Assembly (NCBI GenBank): GCA_964059195.1
Contig: CAXKWD010000007.1
Coordinates: 55,341,620-55,405,619 of the forward strand
Reading direction: 5' to 3'
DNA from: Ectobius pallidus
Lineage: Eukaryota > Arthropoda > Insecta > Blattodea > Ectobiidae
DNA length: 64,000 nt
Shown piece after piece: positions 55,145 to 64,000 of this stretch (its first letter is position 1; every line of letters starts with the position of its first letter). The translations under genes were made by a program, and so were the position numbers. The notes beneath the pieces were generated by a model. It saw only the letters and a program-made list of their open reading frames with translations. It made no database searches and was not told the DNA's origin.

Positions 55145-56486
55145 CAGTAAACATTACTAAAAACCATTGGCATTTTGCGAATTTCTCCTATTATTATAAA
55201 TCCGCCTTTTCCCCCTATAAGCGTCTTGCAACATGACAGTACGTGTAATATAAACGCCCACTTTCAAAATATATACATGAAATTAAACTCCCGCCCAGTT
55301 TGGAAATTATGAAATCACATTCCCGCACTCCATCAGCCAATGATATTCATTGCAGTTTGTTAAGACAGATTTCTCATAGCTACTTTCATTGCCAACATTC
55401 ACGAAAATTCACAAAGTTATTGGTGGGCCTCAACAACGGTTCTCCAGATACCAACAGGGAGTTACAGAATCGCTCACGCTCTGGCCGTTGGTATCTTGCT
55501 GTCGGTTGTTGAGCTCTCAACAACACCAATGCGTTGGTGACGAAAGTTACAGAATACCGCCCCTGGTTTGGTTGAGGTGAGAAAGGGTAATTTCAATCGA
55601 TGTTACAGCACAGTATTTGCAAAGATCGTTCATTCCTCAAATAGACCCCACATGACTGTACATTTCAATCAAATAACATTGATGTTTTAAAGAATAATTA
55701 TCTCACCTGTGATATCTAAGGCAAAGCAACACCATGAAATCTCTTTTCTGAGTTCGACATAGCCTCACTTTTATTCCCGTTCGACCAGTGGAAATTTTAG
55801 GTGCAAAATCATCTACATAGCCATGAAAGGGCTGTTATAATTATGTTCGTGTGTGTGTGCAAGTATGATAAATTGATTACATGCACGATATATACCGGTA
55901 CATAGGCTATATCGTGATGCATGTAGCCATTCATTGCAAAGTTGGCCTAGGCCCACAGGTTTTCCATTTTTCATTTATTTCTCGCTTTATTGTTCAGTAA
56001 TAAATGTTCATAAGGATAAAATGGATTATTATATTGCCTATATATGTCGTCTGAATTGAAAGTTTGAATTCAAACACCATAAATACTGTACTAATCGTAC
56101 TAATCGTGGTTACGCCCACTAGCCTACTCGATGGACCTGGTTTAGTTGAGGTAAGAAAGGAAGTTAATTTCAATCGATGTTACAGCACAGTATTTGCAAA
56201 GATATGCACCATCGTTCATTCTTCAAATAGATCCCACCTGTCTCTCATTATTCTTTATATTCAATTAGCTTTTGGCCTAGATATCATAAATATGATACAT
56301 TACGCTGATCTCCATCTTGGAAAGAAAACAGCGGTTTTCTCACTTTACAGCTCCTTCACGGCCGGTTTGCATCTTACCGCGGTAAAAGTCGAAACCGAGC
56401 ACGATGCAACGAAAATAGACTTTACCAGGGTAAGCTAAGCAACTTTACCGCGGTATTCTGAATACCGAGATTGGTGCACTCGGCCA
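51704..56486. mobile_element. 4.8 kb TTA-flanked element with TIRs (Harbinger-like)
   Basis: The ends are TGCCCGAGTGCACCATTCTC and, inverted, TGGCCGAGTGCACCAATCTC. The flanks are TTA (51701-51703) and TTA (56487-56489). Subterminal TACCGCGGTAAA repeats lie on both sides. A 3-bp TTA target fits PIF/Harbinger. Inside, a ~570-bp segment is tandemly duplicated (52000-52125 joined to 55565-55690, versus 55990-56250). One unit is interrupted by the 3.4 kb element at 52126-55563. No transposase or Myb-like ORF is found. Confidence 0.7.
52126..55563. mobile_element. 3.4 kb nested element, no recognisable ORF
   Basis: The ends are GGGGCCGTATTCTGTAACT and, inverted, GGGGCGGTATTCTGTAACT, with related subterminal stretches (CTCAACAACAAC, ACCAATA-TTGGTG). 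I cannot see a clear target duplication. The interior is AT-rich and includes a (TA)n tract at 55087-55141 and a pair of related segments around TTTTTTCGAAGAAA (54517 and 54595). All frames are below 135 codons and carry no family motif. Confidence 0.6.
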
Positions 56487-56489
56487 TTA

Positions 56490-57129
56490 GCATCGTAGCC
56501 AAGAGACTTATCCGTTACACTACGAAGGACAGTTGAGCAGTGAAGGAACCGGTATATTTTAGTTATCTAATTTAGTTGGCGCTAGCGAGTGTTAACACAA
56601 GAATCGGGTTTTCTAATTTTGAGATGGTTTGTTTGTTATGAAAAGAGTAGTGTTGGTGCAAGGGAATTTTTCTGCATCAATTAACACGGCGTTTTTTAAA
56701 ATTGGAAAATATTATGTAAATTTCGATTTTTTATATATTGTGAATTTTTTTTCTTTCAAATCGGTGTTTAAAGATCGTGAAATATGATGTTTGGTACAAG
56801 GGTATTGTTTTAATATAATTCGTGAAATTTTATTTTGTTTTTATAATCGTTTTTAAACATTGTGAAATATTATGTATGGTGCAAGGCAATCATTAGAGTA
56901 AGCTGCGGCTTAACACAGGAAGCTGCATTACCGGCGCTTAGTAGCGGCCGGCAGCGGGGTAGATGCGCGCGGGACGATGCGCGGTAGGCGGAGGGGAAGC
57001 CTGCCTGGCGGAGAAGGCGACCGGGCCGATGGAAAGGGGAGCCGCTCGGGTCGCAAAGTGTTAACTTGCCGAAATGATCATTCTGGTGGCACTATGGCCC
57101 TGGGGTCGACTCAGTCTCTAACAGAAATG
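56490..57129. repeat. Diverged GGTGCAAGG repeat units and GC-rich stretch
   Basis: GTTGGTGCAAGGGAA (56653), GTTTGGTACAAGGG (56790) and GTATGGTGCAAGGC (56873) appear with GTGAAATAT(T/G)ATG upstream of the last two, suggesting old tandem units of ~90-130 bp related to 35320-35550. A GC-rich segment follows at 56930-57060. The 89-codon frame there has no recognisable domain. Confidence 0.4.
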
Positions 57130-57255
57130 AGCAATCCTAGCGGTAAAGGTCGCCGGTGCTGTCAGCCACCACCTTCATGTGCCGAGTGTCCAAAATCTGG
57201 GAGCCTCAACCTCCTGAAACCCTCTGGGCCTCCATGGCCTGTATAGGGATCACTT
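57130..57255 (+). repeat. Dispersed ~130-bp repeat, copy 2
   Basis: It contains GGTAAAGGTCGCCGGTGCTG, CCAAAATCTGGGAGCCTCAA and CCTCTGGGCCTCCATGGCC, ending ATCACTTTACTTTAC. It matches 38240-38400. Confidence 0.65.
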
Positions 57256-57319
57256 TACTTTACTATTCAATCCCTTTTCTCCTTTACCCTACCTATGTAT
57301 TCCTATCCTTTAAATGTTC

Positions 57320-57395
57320 GACCTAAGGAGATTCGAACACGGGACCGCTAGCATATTAGCCCTTCATCTTACCCACTACGCCATCGAGTAATCAT
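57320..57395 (-). repeat. tRNA-like SINE fragment (minus strand)
   Basis: On the minus strand it has A-box-like TGGCGTAGTGGGTAAGATG and the B box GTGTTCGAATCTCC, ending in a partly pairing TAGGTCGA. Its context (pyrimidine-rich stretch upstream on the plus strand) resembles 51590-51700, so both may be the same SINE type. Confidence 0.5.
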
Positions 57396-58189
57396 TACGA
57401 TAAAAAGCGAACATTCATCTACTTAAGTTTAGAGATCTGCATGAAATGCGGAGAATTGCATTTGTGTGAAGTGAAATAAAATCCCTTTAGGCAGGCCTAC
57501 AGGCTGAGGTTGATTTCGAAGTGCTTTTGGTTTAATTTATTGTCACTGCGCAGTTCTCTTCTTCTTTAGCCTTGGCATGATAAACCCGCAATAATAACTG
57601 CAAAAAAAGAGGAAAGACCACTTTTTCAAACATTCAAATTTCGCCTTATATGAGAGCTATCGAGAAACTAGTTATTGATTTGCAGAGTACTCATCAAGAG
57701 CTTTTCAACGATTCCATACAAGACGTAGTTTCGAATTTCCATCCCCCCACCCCTACCCGTACCCCCAAATCCCCCGAATCGTTAGTGTCACTGTGAACTC
57801 CATAGGGAGTACTCTAATTTATTCCAACAAAGTTTCTCTATACTTCACAGGGGCCGAGATATAATTTTTTTTAAATTTCAACCCCCTCCCGCGACCCCCC
57901 CCCTTGGGCCAATATTGCTCATTAACTATTGGGCCTAGAAATAACTTAATACAATTTGTTTCAAATATCTTCAAAATTACGGCCGCTAGCGTGTAAAGAT
58001 ATATAAATATATAAGAATTCTGTATGGTTTCTCCAAATTTCTCAGCAGCTCTCCTTTTTCTCAGGTTTTTTTTAATACTTTTATTTTTTGTTTTTATTGT
58101 TATTTTATTTTTTGATTATTTCTATATATTTTTTTATTTTTTGTATTATTTTTTTATTTTTATTTTTTTATTATTTTTATTTTTATTTC
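57396..58189. other. Unannotated DNA ending in a T-rich tract
   Basis: No gene. C-runs at 57743-57770 and 57886-57903 resemble MITE-derived sequence. From 58060 the plus strand is strongly T-rich and leads into the ATT microsatellite. Confidence 0.4.

Positions 58190-58243
<54 letters not shown>
58190..58243. repeat. (ATT)n microsatellite
   Basis: About 18 ATT units, continuing the T-rich tract. Such a tail marks the 3' end of a LINE like LINE B, here on the plus strand, although no matching body is recognisable upstream. Confidence 0.9.
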
Positions 58244-58244
<1 letters not shown>

Positions 58245-58336
58245 GTTGTGTTGAGAAATTTGTGGGTGTCGAGCGAATGTAACTGGTCTGGAACAGAGTA
58301 ACATATCGAGAACTACACCAGTTACATTATTTTCAC

Positions 58337-60036
58337 CTGCTCCACCTGCCCCTGATACCAAGATTTGATTACAACAATACTAAAGATAAGAAATGGATTA
58401 CTCCTGAAGTTATAAAAATGGGTCATGAACTTCGTGACTTATATAAGTTATCAATTCAATTTAACAATTATATAACTCTTCAGCAATACTATAAAAATAA
58501 AAAGAGATCATACAGGAAGTTTATACATGACTCAAAACGCGAGTATTTTAATGATGTCATAGCTAAATCTAAAAATAAACCAAAACAAATCTGGAATATT
58601 GTAAATAAGCAACTAGACAGAAGTAAACCTCCAAGCAATATTGTCTTATGCAACAACGGTATAAATCTTACTGATAACATTGATATTGCCAATACTTTTG
58701 GTAATTATTTCTCTACGCATGTTGATCTTGCTGTTCAGTCCCACTTTGGTAACAATTTATCTTCTTGCACAACTGCACCATATAATTCTTATAGCTTTTG
58801 TTATGATACTGTTGAAACTAACGAAGTCATTAATACTATTAATAGTATGAAGATATCTAACAGCACTGGTTTGGATGGAATTTCTATCAAAATATTAAAA
58901 AGTATTGTTGACATCATAGCTGAACCACTGTCTTATTTGATTAACCAGTGTGTTTTAAAGGGAATCTTCCCAAGTATATTAAAAATTGCCCTCATTATAC
59001 CAGTTTACAAAAAAGGTGATGCTAAGTCAGTAACTAATTATAGGCCTATCTCAATTTTAAATACTATTTCAAAAGTTATTGAGCGTCTTATTTACAACAG
59101 AATGGTAAAATTTATTTCGAAACATAATCTACTAAACTCAGCTCAACATGGATTTGTATCTGGAAGATCCACGGAGTCTGCACTTTTTGACTTCTTTAAT
59201 TCAGTTTATAGGCATCTAGATGATGGAAACCAAACTATTGGTCTTTTATTCGATTTATCCAAAGCTTTTGATTGCCTGGATATAAAATTTGTAATTAACA
59301 AACTTGAAGCTCTTGGCTTTAGAGGTGAATTTTTAAATTTTATTGAATCTTACTTAACCAATCGCAAGATTTGTGTTAAAATTAAGGATGTAATATCAGA
59401 TATGTTTAGTATTACCCGAGGTGTACCTCAGGGTTCTGTCCTGGGCCCTCTGATCTTTATTTTATATATTAATGACTTACCAAATTTTATTACAGTTGGT
59501 AAGGTTTTAATATATGCTGATGACACATCTATCATTATCAATGATCCTGATTTACAAAATCTTACTATTATGACTCAGTTGGCTGCTTCACAACTCAATT
59601 ATTGGTGTCAAAGAAACAAATTATTATTAAATACTGATAAAACTGTCTGCCTGAAGTTTTTTAACAAAGTAACAACACTGATTTTAGCTTCATCTTCAAT
59701 TCCTCAATTATTAATGATCAAAAGAATTCAAAATTTCTAGGCATAAATATTGATAATTTATTAAATTTTAATGATCACTCTAATTTTGTCATTAATAAAA
59801 TCAATAATGCTAATTTTGCTATTCTGAGATTGAGAGACATATTTCATAGTAAACCCCTGATAGATGTGTACTATGCATTAGTTTTTTCTTATTTAAATTA
59901 TGGTGTGTTCTTATGGGGCAATAATGCTAATTTCAATAGGATTTTTATTGCACAGAAGAGAGTTTTGAGAACAATTTTTAATCTTAATAGTAGAGTGTCT
60001 TGTAAAGATTATTTTATTAAGTACAAAATTTTATAA
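58337..60036 (+). pseudogene. LINE E: RT region of a CR1/Jockey-group element, truncated at both ends
   Basis: The frame starts at FDYNNTKDKKWITPEVIKMG, the linker before the RT, and runs to 59740. RT motifs: LIIPVYKKGDAKSVTNYRPI, FDLSKAFDCLDIK, TRGVPQGSVLGPLIF and KVLIYADDTSIII. A frameshift near 59700 shifts the C-terminal part: NSKFLGINIDNLLNF, SYLNYGVFLWGNN and IFIAQKRVLRTIFN, ending at 60036. The endonuclease and the end of the C-terminus are missing. YADD is intact. Confidence 0.9.
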
Positions 60037-61059
60037 TTTCCATGTGTTGTGCCCCAACGAAGTTTCGGTAACACTACACATGTCAGGATTGGCTTTAAGC
60101 CTTTAGGAAATGGATAGGCACTGCTGTGGATAATATAGGATAACATGCAATATGATTAATTACTTTCATGCACCATTAAATAATAATCATGAATACTAAA
60201 AATATAAATATTAATTTATTTTAAATTAATATAATAAAAATTATCTAAAAATGGTCTTTGATTCTACATAAATTATATTTCTCTTTACTTCAAAAATTTG
60301 ACTTTACTTTTCTAATAAAACGTGTTATAACATCTTCTTATTTCCTTTGAAATAAACTACTGAAATTATCTTTATCCTTTACTGAAATAAATGTTTAAAC
60401 TTACAGTTTATTCTTGACAGAAATTCCAGCGTCATCATCTTGATCTGCAGGATTACTTCATAGCCGTTGAAAAGCTGAGCAACAAGAGAGCTTTTAGCGG
60501 CAATGCAAGCCTTTAAATAAATTTTCTACATGACGCTAATACCCCGAAAACCTACCGTCAATATGTCGCGGGAAGTTTGATTATTATGCGTCTATTTCGG
60601 TACTTAAGTCGTTATTAAATTAAATCTTTCATTAAACATTCTGTGATTTAATGTATACTTCGGTAAACTAAATGCAAAACAGTATTATACAAAGTTCGAC
60701 AATACTCGTGAATATTCGACATTATTCCGAAATTTTGACCAATAAAATACATTTATAAGTTATGCAAAATTCGCTATTCACACACACTGTGTGTTAAAAA
60801 GAATGCCTAACTCAGCAACCTTGAAGAGGCCTGTGGATTCAAGCTAATGCTGACATATACACATTCTTATTCTCTTGACACTTCCTGCTGTCTGCTTCAA
60901 TAAAGCCTTTCTTCATATGGTAACTTAAATTATCAAAATAATAAATACATTTTTGTTTCGTTCATTAGGACATAACGTTCTGGCCCATAACACAGCCCTT
61001 ATCTCTCAAAAAAGGCGATTACTATCAATATAGTACGCGCTTTTCAATTTGTTTTCATC
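60037..61059. other. AT-rich DNA, no gene recognised
   Basis: No coding frame, inverted repeat or RNA seen. A short GC-richer phrase at 60045-60110 follows LINE E. Confidence 0.4.
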
Positions 61060-61255
61060 CCTCCTGCTGGGTAGGCCAAAATGTACAGGGTGGCTTGCGA
61101 AAGACTTATCTATTCGCTTGGAGCCCCCTTAATTCATACACATGTCTAAAGAGAGTCCATTCTCGACACTGACCTATTGCCTACTACCCTCAGGGTAAGG
61201 TGATTTCCTTCACTCCTAGGAGACTGGTGCATTTTGAGCCAGAATGAAATGATCC
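61060..61255. other. GC-richer island of unknown nature
   Basis: About 195 bp at close to 50 percent GC inside DNA of about 70 percent AT. On the minus strand it contains AAAATGCACCAGTCTCCTAG, GTGAAGGAAATCACCTTACC and CCAAGCGAATAGATAAGTC. No long ORF. It could be a 3' UTR piece, a dispersed repeat or an exon. Confidence 0.35.
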
Positions 61256-61736
61256 TTCTATTAATATTTCAATACTAATTAATAATAATCATTGATCACA
61301 AGTTACCATAAGATATACAGCTATCAAATTATTTAAATTAAAATATGATATTACTTGCCAAACCAAACTATAACATAAAATTAAATTTGTTAATCTCGTC
61401 AGCATAACTTTTCCCACACAAAACTTTAAATATAACTTATCATAAATTATATAAATGCTTTCCAAAATTTAAATTTTCCATTAATTAATAAGTTGCTCAA
61501 CTTTCCATTCAGCTGTTTTTAATAAAATCTAAATTAATTATTTCAAAATACTTTTAAAATGCTAATTAACTTTCCTAATTTTCCCCAAAAAATTCCTATA
61601 ATAATGTCTTTGTTTATGCTTTATTATGTCTTCCTTTAACGACTTAAAAAAAAACTCTGTTGATTCCTTTACGACTTTAGTCGGTCGAAGGTCTCGGTGG
61701 TCATTATAGGTAGGGTCCTTCACCCTAGCCGGAGTT

Positions 61737-62382
61737 TCATTCTGTCCTAAGGAAGCATGTGTACTGGAGGTACATATTTTGATCCTCAGGGTCACTCCCA
61801 ATGGATAACCTAATTAACACAATAATGACCAATATTACAAAACAAAAAAATTTTCTGACACCAAAAAAAATTCTTTTTTTTTTAATTCTTTTCTCTTGTA
61901 AGCCTAATTTACTTTACTCTCAAAAAAATTAATTGACTTAAAAATAATATTGCGGTGCAATCAAATTCAAAATTGATTAAATTTCAATTAATTTTAAATT
62001 TTATCAAATTATTAACAATGATTTTAAACTATTACTTTATAAATTATCAAAATAATATTTTAATTCTTTTCTTATGTAAACTACTTTTATTCTTCAAAAA
62101 ACCATGGATGATGAAGTCATCCGTAAATAATCTTAAATAATCTGCAATAAAATAATTTTAAAATTACAAATTAATGTATTTAAAATTTTCTCAAATTCTT
62201 AACAAAATTTACTTTGACAAAAAAAAATTTCTCATTTTACCATTGGGTATTGTATACCCAACCGGTTTTCATCCTCTCATACGGAACTTGTTGAAACTCA
62301 ATATTGATCACATCAAAAAATCCTTTAAAAGCAGGGTCTCTGGTCCATTTAACGAAACTGCTGGGTGCTGTAAACTGCAACG
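61737..62382 (-). CDS. Candidate 3'-terminal two exons of a host gene
   Basis: Exon 1 is 62241-62382 on the minus strand, preceded by the acceptor TTTTTGTATTTTAG and followed by the donor GTAAAATGAG. Its single open frame (46 codons) contains FVKWTRDPAFKGFFDVINIE and VPYERMKTGWVYNTQ. Exon 2 starts at 61809 after GTTAATTAG. Splicing keeps the frame, forming a Trp codon across the junction, and continues with LSIGSDPEDQNMYLQYTCFL to a TGA at 61737-61739. An AATAAA signal lies about 110 nt downstream (near 61622). Both exons are richer in GC than their surroundings. I do not recognise the protein. It could be chance, but phase agreement and both splice sites favour a real gene end. Confidence 0.4.
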
Positions 62383-62385
62383 CTA

Positions 62386-64000
62386 AAATACAAAAACAAT
62401 CTACGGGACATAGGGATCTGGATATCACCTAAGGATGTTTCTTTTGTCTAGGAACGCGTATATCCGTCATAATGACGTGATATAAAATTACTCTATCACA
62501 TTCTCACAATCGATCTAACCATGGACGAGTTTCTATTTAGTAACGATTTCACTTAAATCAATTTAAAATATCGCATCATGTCAACAATCAACAGTAATGT
62601 TTTCTTCTTTTCCTTCTTCTTTTCACTAAAACATACACTCCGTACAAATAATAAAAATATTGTATTCCCTTTTCTTTTCTTATTACAGTATTTTTCTTGC
62701 AATTATAAATGCCTACTATATTTGCCTATAACTGTTAATAAATATTTCATTTCACAAAATTACTCTATTTGAATTTTAAATAATTTTAAAATTTTAATTA
62801 CTGATTTAAACGAATAAACTGTTTACTACTTATCTTTAAATAATCAATAATAAATGAAAAATAAGTGTATCTGAAAACACTGTAAACTAAAATATGAAAA
62901 TACCACGTGCTGAGCTGCAGCAAATGTTCAAAACAGTGAAAATACTCAAAACGAAAATTTAATGTTACGTGCATTTTGTATACTTATACTCACTTCACGT
63001 ATTATTATGTAAATAACTCCAATATTTAAAACACACAATTTGTTTTTCCAATTACTTTTCAAATTTAAATCCTTCCGACCTTATTGTTTCCGAATTACTT
63101 TACCATTTATACATTCTACCAAATTTAATTGTATTGCATTTGTTAAATCCTTTTAAATTACATAAATTGTTTATATTTTCTTTCACAACTGTCAATATCT
63201 ATAAACCAAACGAAATTTGTTTATATTGCAACAAATAATTTAAACTCATCTTGTTCTACTAAATTAATCTGAATGTAATAAAATTCACTACATTTCTGTA
63301 AAAAAAATCAATTTTATTTTCTGAGTGCTAATTCTAATGCATTAATTCATTTTAAAAATTCTGTTCTCGTTAAAACAATGTACTCATTACGTTATTCAAA
63401 TTGTCACTTTTTATCACTTTTAAAATCAATTATCAATCATTTTATCAATCATTTTATCACTTTTAAAATCAATTACTGTTTCCTAAACATTTAATACTAA
63501 ACTTCATGTTTCCATACCAAAATCCGTAAATTCTGTCCATTTATATCCTAATATAAGTGTTTCGCTTTCTAGCTTTCTCCCAAAATACTAATTCTTGTTT
63601 AGATTGAGGCCGTCCTGAGACGAAAATTCAGTTAACAGGTTCAGTGCTGCTACTATGAATTTTATCCCTGCAACTAAACACATAAACTAACTTAAATAAG
63701 TTCGTATTTCGGTTTACCGTTAAACTCGCATGGTTAAGATTCAATTATCTGACTTTCCAATAAGTTATGTAATTTTGTCTTGGTTTACTTTCATTGGTCT
63801 ATGGCAATTCCTTTTAATTCATTCGCTTCTTGTCGTATGGCACTAACTCTATCTACAGGTGAGTATTTTATCCTCCCTAATCGTCATTAGGGACTAATCA
63901 TCGCAGGGGCTTTACTCCTTCCCTGGATACTCAACGAGATAGGAGAACTGTACTTTATGATTCCTTCTTTTTGAATCCTGGGCTAGCCACTCGAGCAGTA
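62386..64000. other. AT-rich DNA, possible intron, no feature recognised
   Basis: I searched it for the preceding exon of the minus-strand candidate gene and found no convincing one. GC-richer pieces lie at 63600-63660 and 63850-63990. No repeats or RNA genes recognised. Confidence 0.35.

Noticed and set aside
58024..58282. Hydrophobic Phe/Tyr-rich ORFs that look like membrane proteins
   Set aside because: They are translations of a T-rich tract and the ATT microsatellite.
63840..63880. Plus-strand splice donor CTACAG-GTGAGT as an exon end
   Set aside because: No open frame upstream with a protein-like composition or an acceptor could be found.

Overview
The window is a piece of a large, AT-rich, repeat-filled animal genome, almost certainly an arthropod and most likely an insect. 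The evidence is its mobile-element complement: non-LTR retrotransposons of the CR1/Jockey group, Penelope-like elements (PLEs), mariner, DD82E/Sailor-type and Tigger/pogo-like elements, hAT- and Harbinger-type MITEs, a TTAA-flanked THAP element and several tRNA-related SINEs. A cockroach-like insect is only a guess. I see no bacterial features, no rRNA and no CRISPR. Nearly everything recognisable is transposon-derived; the only candidate host coding sequence is a pair of short minus-strand exons near 61.7-62.4 kb.

Layout. 0-2 kb: a small MITE and an RTE-like LINE remnant. 2.2-5.65 kb: a Harbinger-like MITE abutting a hAT-like element that holds a Tigger-like element and a MITE-in-MITE pair. 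5.65-9.4 kb: a PLE fragment split by a second PLE with inverted arms, itself carrying a tRNA-bearing foldback element and a 1.25 kb TIR element of unassigned family. 10.4-28.5 kb: one plus-strand LINE (LINE A) broken into six pieces by a mariner (10978-16171, split by an intact-ORF Sailor element), a Harbinger-like MITE, a whole minus-strand LINE (LINE B, split by a Tigger-like element that carries a CAGGG element), a second copy of the unassigned TIR family, and a TTAA element with a THAP gene. 28.5-30.1 kb: a third PLE in the LINE A tail. 30.3-33.3 kb: a decayed mariner and a decayed second Sailor-like element. 33.3-39.5 kb: mostly non-coding repeats. 39.5-43.9 kb: a near-complete minus-strand LINE (LINE C) with PHD/esterase ORF1 and endonuclease/RT ORF2, each with one frameshift. 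43.9-48.3 kb: two copies of a dispersed repeat, one split by LINE D. 48.3-49.7 kb: second CAGGG element. 51.7-56.5 kb: a TTA-flanked 4.8 kb element with a 3.4 kb element nested in it. 58.3-60.0 kb: truncated LINE E. 60-64 kb: AT-rich DNA with a few GC-richer islands and the candidate exons.

Many insertion boundaries resolve to the base: removing an element plus one target duplication restores the reading frame of the element beneath. This gives a relative order of events: LINE A first; then mariner, Harbinger MITE, LINE B, the 4-bp-TSD element and the TTAA element into it; then Sailor into mariner, the Tigger-like element into LINE B and the CAGGG element into that Tigger-like element. The elements do not cooperate as a pathway; the biological interest is in stratigraphy, one intact Sailor transposase, ribozyme-like motifs in the PLE arms and two small DNA-element families that I cannot place.
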